The position numbers and the translations under genes were made by a program. Positions 48,312 to 60,232 of a stretch of DNA of 64,000 nt are shown here, one piece after another. Every line of letters begins with the position of its first letter. The stretch's first letter is position 1. Source of the stretch: Clytia hemisphaerica (Eukaryota > Cnidaria > Hydrozoa > Leptothecata > Clytiidae); the NCBI GenBank assembly GCA_902728285.1, contig CACVBU010000260.1, forward strand, positions 1 to 64,000, given 5' to 3'. Under the pieces are notes generated by a model. That model was not told the DNA's origin. It saw only the letters and a program-made list of their open reading frames with translations, and made no database searches.

Positions 48312-48714
48312 TATGATTAATTGTTAAACTTCCCCCTTAATCTTAATTAAAGTCAGAATAGGATTTTCTGAATTTTCCCCCTTTTATAGGCCCGCACGCG
48401 TAGAATTCGAACGCACGTTTCACGTTCGAAAAAAGTGTTTCGGATTTGATTGACGTCACTAACTCACTTAGTCACGTCACTCATAATATTAATGTTCTTT
48501 CCGAAAAGTATATCAGGATGATTCCAATTTTGCATGACATTATGCATTACTATTCGAACGAATACTATTAGACTGTACATTCAAAATACTATTATTATTA
48601 CATCATAAATATATAATATTCAACTGACAAATAAATGGTTGTTTCTTTTGCGTCCGTACTTCCCCTATATAATAATTTTTTTTGCCCCGCATCATCGCAT
48701 TCGGGGTTATTAAA
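48312..48714. promoter_or_regulatory. Bidirectional promoter of the divergent gene pair
   Basis: 403 bp separate the two start codons. A TATA box for the minus gene reads tataaaag on minus (48381-48388), 70 bp from its ATG. For the plus gene ctatataataa lies at 48665-48675, about 40 bp before its ATG, giving very short leaders. Between them, a perfect CRE/ATF-type palindrome tgacgtca is at 48451-48458, and gtcacgtcac at 48471-48480 with cttagtca just before. Factors are inferred from site shape only. Confidence 0.7.
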
Positions 48715-51700
48715 ATGAATTACCAACGTGAATTTGATGTTGCTGAAGAAGAAAAGATAGAAAAATTTTATAGAGAGGGCTGTGGCTGCAAATTAGCTGC
48801 ACAATCATCGCCATGCTATTTACAATTTTTGAAAGCGGACATTCAGGAGCTACGAAATACTATGTTTGAACTTCACGAGACAGAGCGTGACATGATGATC
48901 ATGGGGTTTCTTTCGTCACAGAAATCGAAAAATGGAGATAGAATTGAGTATTCTCTACGTGGTGTTCGTGTATGTCGAGATTTTTATTTATTTTCGCATA
49001 CCTTCTCTAAAAAGCTCTTCTCGACTGTTTCGAAGCATTTCGAGGAAAATGGTCCCGTTCCTCGTGTTCATGGCAACACGAAAAAACTGCCCCATAATGT
49101 ATTTACTTTGGAGACAAGAGAGATGGCAGTTAACTTCATCGAGAACTTTGCAATTTCGAACGCAGTAACGCTCCCTGGCCGTGTTGCGAATTATCGTGAC
49201 GATGATGCAAAGTTACTTCTCATTCCTTCTTTCGAAACTAAAGAGAGTATCTATAATAATTATCGGGAGCTATGCTTGGAGTGTAATTTTGATTTTATGG
49301 GGTTAAGTTCCTTTGCTCAATTGTGGAAGTCACAATTGCCAAATGTTTTAATTTCGAAACCGATGGGTGATCTGTGTTGGGTGTGTCAGCAAGGCAACGA
49401 GCGCCTCCTTAGGTTACGTTTAGACGAAGATGACGATAACGACGAAATACAAGACGCGCACGAGGCCCACATCATACAGGCTACCCAAGAGGCTCGTTAT
49501 TATAAGGCCCAGGTGGAAGAAGCCAAGATTCATGCACGCGATTTCAACGACGCTTTTCAGCGTCACGAACCTTGTTCGTTCAAGGGAATGGCTCATTATA
49601 GTTGGGATTATGCCCAGCAAACGCACTACCCATCTAATCCTCTTCAACCTGGACCGATCTTTTTTAAGACGCCTAGGAAGTGTGGAATTTTCGGACTTTG
49701 CAATGACGGTATAAACCTACAATATAATTATTTAATTGACGAGATCAACACTACTGGAAAGGGTGCAAACGCAACAATAAGTTATGTTCATCACTTTTTT
49801 GAAAATTATGGGATGGGAGAAACTGATTCTTATCTACACGCCGATAATTGTTCTGGTAAGTTATTTTTAAAAGACTTGGGCTGTTTACGCACTTTTTCTT
49901 TTATAAGAACATCGAGCCTCAGATTTAATGGTAAATTTTATCAAAACTGTATGAAGAACTCACAATTTTGGGCATGGGAATTTTCCTCAATGAAAGCTTA
50001 TAACAAGGGAAGTATTTTAGGCATCAAGGGTAAGTTGGGGTATTTGAGAAAACGTGTATCAAAGTTAAGAACATCTCAGCCTATTGATTCTTATAAAAGT
50101 CTAAATCTATATTCTCAATTTAGCTTACTACTGCAAATCTTCTGAATATTATTTCTATTAATGATGGTTTTTCTGAAAGTATAATATGCTAACTTTACTG
50201 ATAAATTATATGACATTAAATTGAAATTATATACTTATAGTAAAAAATCCGAAAATTGTCTATTGTTTCATTCTAATAACAGTTTTAAAAAACAAACGAA
50301 CAAACTTCCTATGTAAATTCATCAGTAAATTTAGCATTGTAATGTCTTTTTTACTATCCTAAACAATTTTTCAATTTCAGGTCAGAATAAGAATAATGCA
50401 TTTTTGTGGTATCTCATGTGGAGAATTCTCAATGGCTACCATGAAAAAATTGAATACTCATTCATGATAGCAGGTCACACAAAGTTCAGTTGTGATAGGT
50501 ATGTAGAATATCATTCCGAAAAAAATTACTATTTTGTGATTTAGTTGTAGTGGTTAAATATTTGAAAATTTGAAACCCAAGAAGGCTCTAAATGGGAATG
50601 ATTTTGGGTGTAAAGAAATTGAAAAAATGCATTACCCCACTTACAATTAAAGTACAAAAGATAGAATAAAGTCTGACATTTGCTGTAAAACTCACAATTT
50701 TAAACTAAAAAACTAAAACAAAATTTTTCCAAGGTATTTTAATTGAATTAACTTTTGGGAATTTTGCCCTTTTTCGCGAAAATTTATCTTGCCAAATTTT
50801 GTGACTTTTACAATTCGCAAAAGTTAATCCACAAAATTTCTTGAATTTTTTACCTAGCGAAAATTTATTTTGCAAAAGTAAATCTGATTAAACACTGCAT
50901 GAAAAGTTGTCTTCTCTAACGCAAGATATATGACGAAAAGTTAACTTTTCTCCCAATTTTCTTGTTTTGAAATCATTGAATTTTCTTCTGTGCGAAAACA
51001 AGTAACAGTGAATCTTCACTATTTCTCGAAAAGCTTAAATTTTCTAAATATCGACATAATTAACTTTTCGATGTACAAAATGATTACATTTTTAGCCACG
51101 AAAAGTACTACTTTTCTCTGAAGTGAAAATATAAGACTTTCTCCACGCAGTGAAGATTCACTTTTACTTGTTTTCTTGTCCATGGAAATTTTAAATTCAA
51201 AATTGAGAAAAGACGAACCTTTTTTGTAAAAAAAATAACGAAATTCTTTTAATGAAAGGAAAGATTATCAATTTATTATTTACGTATTTTCGAAAAGATG
51301 CAGATGTCTAGACCAGAAATAACCAAAGTTTCGTTATTGGGAATATATATTCTAGCTTAAAAAAATACTTGATCCGCTTCATTTCATAACATTGAAAAGG
51401 TGAAAAACTTCTAATATGGAAACATTAAATTTCTGGTTACTGTAGCGACAATTAGACGCGAGATTAAATTCGATAAGAATTTGAATTATTAAATATTCTT
51501 GAATGATTTTCTTCTTTAAAATTAAAGTCAATATTAAAAAAATCATATTAATATCTATGTACTCATAATTCTTGTGCTAAAAATCTAAAGTATGCCTTAT
51601 TTACATAAAATGACATAAATTGATAAGATAATGTAAGATAATAAATCATGATATATAATTTTTAAAACAATGGCAATAATTGATATGGTATAGAAAAAGC

Positions 51701-54700
51701 TTATAGGGTTGGGGGGATATTTCTGACAAAATTTGACATTGTAAAGCATTTTTCGAATTTAAGAAATAAGATTTAGGTTAGGGTTCAAGAAATTGTATTG
51801 GTATAAAAAATAATGAACTAATTAATAAAAGAAGTACAACAATTACTCCTTCAGTTGTATATCGTTCCTCTTTTCCCGAGGGTTCTCCGATTCTTCGTTC
51901 ATTGAAGCATTGAAGATGTTTCTTTTGTTGTGTTGTCGAACAACCATCTTTACTTCTTTTTCTTAATACCATTTATTTCTTGGTCTTCTGATGAGACGAT
52001 GTTCATTTTGTGATAAGTTTTCTCCACACGTCTTTGACATTGCACAGAATTGATGTTTCGGCTCCCACCGCCGAGCTCGCGATACGTTTTTCGACTTTCT
52101 GTAGAGAGAAAATCATAAAAATTATACTCTACTTTTTAAACAGGATTATCAAACAGATTAATTGTCCATTGAAATGAACTTTAAATTGAAAATAACTAGT
52201 AAAAATCCAAAATGACTTGAAGCCCTTGAAGATTACAAAAAAACATAATAGCAAGAAAGAAATTACGCGTTTTAGACAGGTTATTTCAAAAATAACTTGA
52301 ACGAGTGAGTTCTTACATGATCATTGCATGGCCTCTTTAGCATTATTGACGCATATTCATCGCCAAGTCTTTACTTGTTTCACTGTAAAGTTCGTGTGAA
52401 AGCATATTACAAGATTTCGTGACAAATCAAATTTCTTTCCCTCTTTTAATTTCTGCCAATTAAAATCTCTTTATCAACATTTTTCTATAAGAGACTTAAT
52501 TGGACTGCAATTGAAAATATCGTAATTTCTCCACAATTATAAATGTGTTAACACAGGGTCCCAAAGGGAATGGTGTTGTTTAGTTCAAACAGTTAATTGT
52601 AATTTTTTGATGAAACCGCCGAACAAATTTTTCAGCCTTTGAAATATCGCCAAAAAAGAGAAACTACGAATCGTTCTTTTCTTCCATCAAGTTAAAGCAT
52701 TCGAGTTTAATTTTAACAAGTTTAATTAATTGAACTGTTTTTAGGAGCTCTTCGTACACACCACTGCCCCAAGTTTACGAGAATTAGTTAACGCAAAAAC
52801 TTAATACTACACGTTTTTTTATAAGAACAAACTATATAAGAACATAAGGCTTAAAAGGCCAAAATGTTAAGAACAAGTTAGGAATATTTCAAGGCTTTGG
52901 GAACTCAAAAACTCCCGATTTCTTAGGAAAATGGCCATAAATACTCATAAAATGGGGGGAGGATAAGAACATGTTAAGCACACTTTTTAGGCTTATTTCC
53001 GAAGGCAAAAACTTTGGATGTTCTTATAAAAAAACGTGTATTCATGAAATATCAAAATAGTTTCTTTTTATATACATTCCTGATTCGTTCTGTATGAAAA
53101 ACTCGTCAAACTCACTGACCATAAAAATTATTTTTGGCTGATTTGCAAAATATCTAATACATCCAAAAATTTTATGCTATCAATAATGTAAAATACAGGC
53201 TTAAATGCAACCTACTAGCCGTAAGCAAAGCGTCACAAACGCCGAAAGAATGCCTCAAATAAATTGTTCTTCTTTCCTTCTACAAAACACCCTTGCATTT
53301 GATTCAAATATATAAGGAGTAAATATTGCCTCACATTACATATGTCAACTATAATGAAGTAAATCGAGATTAAGACTTAAATAAAAGATCTTTGAAAGAT
53401 TTTGAAAAGTTTTGCAAGTTTTACAAAAACACAAAATTTTAAAAATAATCTCAAAATGGAATGAAATGAAAGCTTTAAAGTCATGTATAATGAATTTGAA
53501 GAAGATTAATTTGAGCATATCCAGTTTCCAGCCCTTAAAACAAAAATCGTTTCTAAACATCTCCAATTAGTCTAGTTGTAGAAAATCTGGTGAAGATGCT
53601 AAAGCACAATGCTTCAAAGCCAAGAAGGGGAGGATTTGTAAAGCTTTTTTAGTAGATTGACAAAATGTATAGAAAATATTTTAAACTTTTAAACTAACAC
53701 GAGTAAACGTATCGATGAATAGATTTTACCGGTATTTTTGTAAAGATTAAATATTTCCAAGAATAAATTCAGGCGAATTTTCAGCTATAGCCTCACCTAA
53801 AACTTAAATGTTAGTAATGAATTAATGAGTTAATAATTTTATGTTAATGCGTATATAAAATCAAAAAAACAATTTTGCATACAATGCATTGAAATCAATA
53901 AGTAATTGAAGAGGGAATCTTCATACACAACTATTTACTCAACTCCATTGAGACACCCCTGTGTCAAGACCCGCCGCTGGATAAACAATTCTTTCAAGTG
54001 GGATGGTTTTGAACGCAATTTCTTGAATATAATTTTTATATGGGGATGAATTTCAAAGTCAATTTCCCAGTGGGGCTGAAATGATAGGGTATTTTTCATC
54101 AGAGGATGAAGTTTTTGCTAAATTTTCCAGTGGGTTGTGGTTCCATGTGGGAAAAAGTTCCACAGGGGCTGTGAGACAGGGATGTATTGAGTTTCTTTAA
54201 AAGTAGTGATACAAATTTTACAAAATTGGCCTGCAAATAATGCAAATAATGCTGAGGTTGCGCGAAGTGTGGTTTGCACTTTCAACAGTTGTTGATCTGA
54301 CTTAATTGTCAAAATTAAAGATTTAAAAGAAAAATCTAGAATTTGAAAAATCTGTAAATCATAGAGTACAAAGAGAGCTAATTACACCCCTGTCACAGTG
54401 TTACAGCCCCGGTGGAGCTTCTCCCACTATATGGGGATGAAAGTTTATACAGTGCAATTTCTAAGCGGAGACGAAACAAAGTAAAAGATGTAGGACATTT
54501 CTTTCTCCTTTCGCCTTAAAACTTCTAATTCTAAGGTGCGAAAAAGAAAAGCGGCAACTAGTTTGGTCAACAGAGGACACCTCTTCTTTTTCCTGTCAGC
54601 ACGCTAACAGGCAAAGGGGTCATTGGACAATATAAAATTTTTTAATTAAAAAATAATCTTGTCAATCAAGAGATCAATCCTAAAAAACACATTCTCATCT

Positions 54701-55663
54701 TGCTCCCATAAAATTGAAATATCTATTTTACTTTTGCCAAATCAGCTGCAAGAAAATCTGCTCCTTACTTTTATCCTGACGTAAAGATTATAATGTTCTT
54801 AAAAAACGAAATTATTACCTTTTTTTATTGTATTTGATAATTGTATTTTCGATAAATTTGGCATGAAAATTTGATATTTTCATGAAAAATATTTTCGTTT
54901 AAATTTCAAGACGAAAACTTTATATTTTCTTGAAATACAAACGAAGAAAAGATAGTCAATCTGGAAACATGAAAGATTTCCTTTTTAATGAAAAACGACA
55001 AAAGAAATTATCCACCTTTTCGAAGCAAGAAATATTTAAAGATTATCTTTTTTCAAGAACTAAAGAAAAAGAATCTTTTCTTAAAACTGTAAGGAAAAAT
55101 CGATATTTCCGCAATCGTACGTTCGAAAACATTAAGTTTTCAAGGACAAGAAACTGGAAAGACATATATTTCATGCAGTGAAAGTATCCCAATTGTTATT
55201 ATAACAAAGTTACTCTAATTTCTTTAGATGTTTTGGCAGCTTCAAAAAGAAACTGAGGCTAACAAGAGTGTCATCATTGTACGAGATTGGTGACGTATGT
55301 GACAAAACAAAATGCAACTTCTCTGTTCTTGTTGGGTCACACAACAAAGATGTCTACGTGAAAACACACGACTGGACAACTCATTTCGAGAAGACGTTGA
55401 AGTTCCAAACCATCAAAGACATCCTAAAATATCATCATTTTAGAATGTCGAAAGACGAGCCTGGTATTGTTTATTGCTCTGAAACCCTCGACGATGAACC
55501 AGTAAAAGTGTCGATCATTTGTAAACGCAACCCACCACAAATTTCAGCAATACTTCCTGATGTTATTGAGCCAAAAGGATTCACCGTTGCTCGTGCTGAG
55601 TATCTACGAAACGATATACGCCAATTTTGCAGACATGGTACTGAGGATTTAGTTGCTCCTTAA
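48715..55663 (+). CDS. Three-exon RNase H-like (DUF7869-like) protein, intact
   Basis: Exons 48715-49855, 50381-50498 and 55228-55663 (phases 1 and 2, all GT-AG) give 564 residues with no stop. ATG 48715 is the first Met; the frame is open further upstream but has no Met. N-terminus: GCGCKLAAQSSPC (22-34), DLCWVC (219-224) and a charged helical region (about 230-285). The core shows HYSWDYAQQ (Asp298), IFFKTPRKCGIFG, GKGANATISYVHHFF, LHADNCSGQNKNN (Asp377) and AGHTKFSCDRCFG (Asp419), then a C-terminal half without obvious motif. The three acids have RNase H/DDE-transposase spacing. The same core occurs, decayed, at 4.6-5.0 kb. Related unknown proteins are widespread in invertebrates. Could be a domesticated or an active transposase. 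Confidence 0.82.
50993..51177. mobile_element. Inverted-repeat element in intron 2 (cgaaaa motifs)
   Basis: Left end cgaaaacaagtaacagtgaatc, right end gattcacttttacttgtttt, inverted with one to two mismatches. The interior contains repeated ctcgaaaag, cttttcg and cgaaaagta words. A short MITE with a motif-array interior. Confidence 0.65.
51968..52098 (-). CDS. Possible antisense exon inside intron 2
   Basis: Acceptor ctctctacag at 52099, then about 44 open codons (SRKTYRELGGGSRNINSVQC, RVEKTYHKMNIVSSEDQEIN) to a donor-like gtattaag or a stop a few codons later. The composition is coding-like and more G+C-rich than the surrounding intron. No partner exon was found and no family recognised; it may be a relic inserted in the intron. 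Confidence 0.25.
52808..53040. mobile_element. 233-bp MITE in intron 2
   Basis: Termini tacacgtttttttataaga and its inverse at 53020-53040; the outermost base pair of each end is TA, consistent with a TA target duplication. The interior repeats aagaacat and ttaagaaca words. Non-coding. Confidence 0.72.
53041..55227. other. Remainder of intron 2, no gene seen
   Basis: Over 2 kb of A+T-rich intron. Frames at 53345-53566, 54118-54312 and 54930-55181 show no domain. At 54840-55150 words such as aaatttgatattttcatgaa and tcgaaaac recur irregularly, a probable decayed motif cluster. Confidence 0.5.
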
Positions 55664-56441
55664 TTTTATCATGACTTTCATTGTGCTTTGACATTTCTTG
55701 TAAGGAATTTCAACAAAAACATCATTTTATGAGCAATGTACTTTAAACTGATCATTATAATTATTGCTTCATGTTCATATTTATTAGTAGAGTTCTTCAA
55801 TTTAGTCTGAATCTAAAAAAAAGTAGAATCCACAATTATTTTCTAAAAAAAAAAACACTACTGTGGTACCTTTATTTGGCTTGCTCAAGTTATAATTTAA
55901 AGTATAGAACAAACAAATTTAATTCTCAATTATTTTGGGTGTTGTACTGTACCCAGTGACAGTACATCGGTATGACTCCGAATCTGTATATAATTTAGCT
56001 ATAACCTTATTTTATTGTAAATTTTGACGGTATTGTAAATATTTTTTTCTTTCAGTAAAAAGTTATGGCGACATCACAATAAAAAATATGTTCCGTTCGC
56101 GTCGGCCGACCAAAGTTTTTCATCAAGCGAGCAAATAAATATTAAAAACTATGCTTTGAAAACATTGTCCAAAAACCCGACTAAATTTACTACCAACTAA
56201 CCGACTCAATTTTAAGATGATTTTTGACGCGAACAAAACATATTTTCGATTGCCGCCTATATGTTATATTTCACTTTTCGTTGAAAAATGTATATTTAGT
56301 GAACGACACAATTCTTAAATTTGAATTCTTGGCACTTGGGAGCTCAAAAACCATTCAATTCCCATTTTTCACATTAATTAAAAGCATTAAATGTTGATAT
56401 ATCGAGGCCAACGCGCAAGCAGAATTTAAATCAAAAGAATC
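55664..56441. other. 3' flank, includes a small inverted repeat
   Basis: No further gene. aaaatatgttccgttcgcgtc at 56083-56103 recurs inverted at 56225-56246 (164-bp MITE-like unit). A single related copy (ttatgttcgcgtcgcag) occurs at about 43292, on the other side of the gene pair. Confidence 0.5.
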
Positions 56442-56906
56442 TACCTTAAGGGAAGAAATTTTCGCGAGAAGAAATTTTCGCGGAAGAAATTTTCGCGGAA
56501 TTTAATTTCGCGAATTTGGGTGTAATTCGCGAAATTAAATTCCGCGAAACACACCAAAATTGTTAAATCGCGAAATTAAATTCCGCGAAATTCGATTTTT
56601 TTGTTCTTCTTTTATTTTGTTGTTTTTGACCAGGTATTACCAAAAAATATGGACACAATTGATTTTTAAGCATTATAACGTGTATTTCTTATCAAATATA
56701 AACAAATATAAATAACTCCGTGATGGTTAAAAGTTAATATTTAAGTTGATAAATTCTTCTTAATCGCGAAATTAAATTCCGTGAAACTTTTGAAATCGGC
56801 TCATTCGCGAAATTAAATTCCGCGAAATTTGGCATTTTGAAAGTCTGATTCGCGAAATTAAGTTCCGCGAAAATTTCTTCTCGCGAAAATTTCTTCCCTT
56901 AAGGTA
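56442..56906. mobile_element. TA-flanked ccttaaggg MITE
   Basis: Ends ta-ccttaagggaagaaatttt and the inverse ttcttcccttaagg-ta. Between are repeated tttcgcgg, cgcgaaattaaattccgcg strings at both ends and plain A+T-rich sequence in the middle. Same family as 3270-3624 by termini and motif. Confidence 0.82.
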
Positions 56907-57244
56907 GTCAAATTTTAAACAGACATAAAAAACAGATGTGTCTTGCTCGACACTCAGACACTTTTCCTCCCTATTAATGACAAATGATTCTTTTATATTT
57001 ACATCTTGCTTATGCAGCTTTTCACAAGACATAAAACTATAATTGCTTCAACTTGACAAGTATGTTTTATGTATACATTTTCCCACTCGTCTGAGGTCAA
57101 TCGTGAGTCTTAAAATCAAAACTGTTAAGAGGAGCTTTAGACTGTTAGAGATAGCAACGAACAACAAAGATAAGATTGAGCTACAGTAAAAAATAACAGC
57201 GCTAATCTAGACTGTTCCTTCCTTACTTAAAAACAAGAAGAGAC

Positions 57245-57282
57245 TTATCTTATCTTATCTTATCTTATCTTATCTTATCTTA
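57245..57282. repeat. (tatct)n microsatellite
   Basis: Seven to eight uninterrupted copies of the pentamer tatct followed by a degenerate taact. Confidence 0.95.
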
Positions 57283-57595
57283 ACTTCTCCTGGATAGAGC
57301 TTGGGTTGGGTACCAATAATAAAAAAGATATAAGTTTATATCTTATGTCTAGTTTTTCTAATCTACTAAAAGTCCTTTGAACAAGAAGGAAAATGTAAAA
57401 AGAATGAAAGTACATCTATCCTCCTTCTTTGTTGTCTTCAATAAAGAAATTTTAATATCCGAAAATTAAAACCAGAACTTATAGCACTTTTTGTTTTTGT
57501 ACCAAAACTAGCAAGTCAAGTAGATCTCTTTCATGTCTTCCCTGTCAGAAGGAATTATCGTGTTTACATTTTTTGAAAACGAGGCGAAAAATAAG

Positions 57596-57857
57596 CCGGC
57601 AACCGAATAAGAAAAGAAACGGACAAGAAAGCCTTTCGACGGACCGGTCAATCGGCCGATCGGCCGATCTGGCCGGTTGACGGTCCGGTCTTTTGGCCGC
57701 TTATAAACATAGCGTTAAGGAGCGGTACGATATCGGCCCTTTTAATAATCGTAACGGCCAGAACGGTCAAAAGGCCGGTCCAAAAGCGGCTAAAACGGGA
57801 CCGGTGCAAGACCGGTCTAAATTTTATGTACTCCAATTCGCTTGGGGAGTCACATAT
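57596..57857. repeat. GC-rich ccggtc block with 30-bp boundary sequence
   Basis: Starts ccggca, is dense in accggtc, cggccgatc and ggccgc words with internal palindromes, and ends with the 30-bp sequence (57828-57857) also found at 39551-39580 and 41583-41612. It abuts the endonuclease fragment. No inverse partner was found on the far side of that fragment. Confidence 0.78.
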
Positions 57858-57863
57858 TTCGTT

Positions 57864-58739
57864 GAAGTATCGAAAGTTTGGATTTTTTAACGAAGCCTAT
57901 CGTGTTGGTAGCGGCTTGCTTTAAAGTTTTTGCGATATTGTCCCACATAGATTGGTTATCTGCGGACTGATCATTTTTGTTCGCTATTGTCGTCATTATC
58001 TCGTATTTATAACTGGTTTTGGTTTCTGTATTGTTAAAGTTTATTACATTGAAGCGTCCCGAAACAATATTTTTGGTTTTTTGCTGGTATTTCCATTTGA
58101 CGATTATTTTTGCGATAACTGGTTTGTGATCTGACTTGGTGACTTTGGAGATTGTTGCTTTGGAGTCTAGGGTTCTTGAATTGACGTTGTTTCTCACAAG
58201 GATGTAGTCTATTTGGTTACGGTACGGGTTTCTTCTGGGACTATTTGTTTTCGAGTCCATAACGTTGGTTATATGGATAGGTGACTCCCAGGTGGTAAGG
58301 TGGATTGGTTTGTGTTTGAAGAAAGTATTTGTAATTCTGAGGTTATAAAGCATACAGAATTCGATCAGCTTTTCTCCATTAATGTTTATGTCACTTTTAG
58401 CGAATTTACCAACTATTTGTTTGGGTAGGTGTTAGGTACCGCTCTGGTTTTAGCATTGAAATCACCTCCAATTATGAGGGCTTCTCTCGCTTTGAAAGTT
58501 TTGGTAACGGATGATAGTTTCTCGTAGAAGTTACGGGTCAGTTCAGGTGTGTTCTGCATGTGTGTTTCTTGTACCATCATCGCTGTCAGGTTGTGGTGAT
58601 AAAAACCGTCAGCAAGGCTCATTTGTTTCGTCTTGTTTAATAGTCCTTGACAATTGAAGGTTGCAAAGTTTTTATACATTTTTGGTTCTTTGTAGATACT
58701 TTCAGCAGGTGTTAACGGAAAGATTGTGTCAATCTTCAA
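57864..58739 (-). pseudogene. Non-LTR apurinic-type endonuclease fragment
   Basis: From 58739 leftward: TFNCQGLLNKTKQ (about 58650), MMVQETHMQ (catalytic Glu, about 58575), LIIGGDFNAKTRA (Asp/Asn, about 58470), a break near 58430-58355, then RNQIDYILVRN (about 58225) and KVTKSDHKPVIAKI (Asp/His, about 58150). These are the conserved blocks of APE-type endonucleases that nick target DNA for non-LTR retrotransposition. About 95 residues of linker follow before the 30-bp boundary. There is one frameshift and one stop near 58350-58420. No reverse transcriptase follows; the 39-41 kb fragment looks like the other half of the same family. Confidence 0.85.
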
Positions 58740-58931
58740 GGTTTGCGAAGTCTTGTCGTCCGTCTTGATGGCGAATGTCGTTTTTTGCGGAACGTGCGTT
58801 TGAGCATTGAGGGATTGTTTCGAGTGTATTATTACAAATAATATCTCTTAGGAACACTCCTCCAGGGAATTTATTGTAATACACATCGCTTTTTTAGAAA
58901 AATCAAAAACTCCTATACAGTAAGGTCTATA

Positions 58932-59645
58932 GACCTTTTCGCCTTTCCATCCGCCATCTTGAATTGTATGCAAAAATATAGGAACGAAAAAGCCGTGGTT
59001 GGATTTAGTTGGAAAATATGCAAAACATATGCAAGTTTACACAAAGATTAAAAAGACAACAAAGCATCTTATAAATAAATTTTATAATCATTAGAACAAG
59101 AAAAGATGGAATTTCTTAATCCAAAAAGAAATATTTACCGAACAACAAAAGCCTTTTAGGAATTTGTTCTTAAAGACATTGCATATTCTGTTTTCATGTC
59201 ATTAAAAAATTCCACGAAGACGGAGTACACACACCAACTCTCAAAACACGCAAACACGCAGTAATCATGACGTCACACATTCAGCGGGTTCAGATCAATG
59301 TTTTGATTTGATCGTTTGACGGTTCTATTCCCAGGAGAATAATTTACCGTCAGCCGAATAAGGATTATTTTTCAGTTTGAGTTTATGTCTAATGTTATGG
59401 TTTTTTGAAGTGCTTGTTCTAAGAGATGGGCGAATTTGATTATTTCTAGTTTTCAAAAGAAGCAAATTTAATCTTTCTTCTACAAGATTTCACTTTAATA
59501 TAATGCCAATTATGCATAAGTTTTATATTAATACTTTCTTTTTGCATATGTTTTGCATACTTTCTAAGGAAATTTCACCACGGCAATTCGGCCACCATAA
59601 TTTTTGCATACAATTCAATATGGCGGATGGAAAGGCGAAAAGGTC
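58932..59645. mobile_element. 714-bp MITE with TA duplication
   Basis: Left gaccttttcgcctttccatc, right its inverse, flanked by TA at 58930-58931 and 59646-59647. The terminal repeats run about 45 bp almost perfectly (through ttgaattgtatgcaaaaat), then imperfectly to about 110 bp (catatgttttgcata words). The centre has no gene. Confidence 0.85.
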
Positions 59646-60232
59646 TATTATTTAACACGACATAAGAAAGACTTTGTTGTAGTTTGAGATCAAGCAAACG
59701 CAAACATTACCAGATTCCCATCAAGATTCAATATTAATATTATGTAGCTACGTATAATATAATGCAACAAACACTAGACAGCACTAGAAGGGGGACAAAT
59801 TGTGAATGTTTTGGTGGTACATGGTGGGATGTTTTGTGTGTGACAAATTTTACATGTTAAGGCAGCAATCAGAAAATACACTTCCATTTTATTTTTAATC
59901 TTTTTAAGTCAGTAGTAGAAAATTTCAAATTCACTGCTGCTGGTGGTCAAACACTTTAAATGATTTCCAAATAAAATAAGCTCTTTCACAGAATTTTCCT
60001 CAAAATTCTTGAACATGTCACTGGCAAAATGAAATGCATGGAGAGGTTCGTGATCGCTGCCTTATAATATTGGAATGTTTCAAGGGGTTTGAAGTCATTG
60101 CATGATTTGCTTTTTTGATTGCATGAATGTATGAAAACTAGTAGTGAATTATAAATTAGTTATAAATTTTTGTAAAAATGGATTTTATTCTTTACCACTT
60201 TTAGTTATGACATCCTAAACTATCAAAAAGTC
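59646..60232. other. No gene seen
   Basis: A+T-rich sequence between two MITEs with no coding signal. Confidence 0.55.

Noticed and set aside
48682..48714. Upstream extension of the RNase H-like gene (start at 48682)
   Set aside because: The codon at 48682 is TTG and the stretch lies between the TATA box and the first ATG at 48715; there is no reason to prefer it.
43982..55663. A complete two-gene DNA transposon with terminal inverted repeats
   Set aside because: I looked for inverted matches outside both genes; only a short ttatgttcgcgtc word at about 43292 recurs near 56085 and 56225, and the latter two already form their own small inverted repeat. Not enough to draw element ends.
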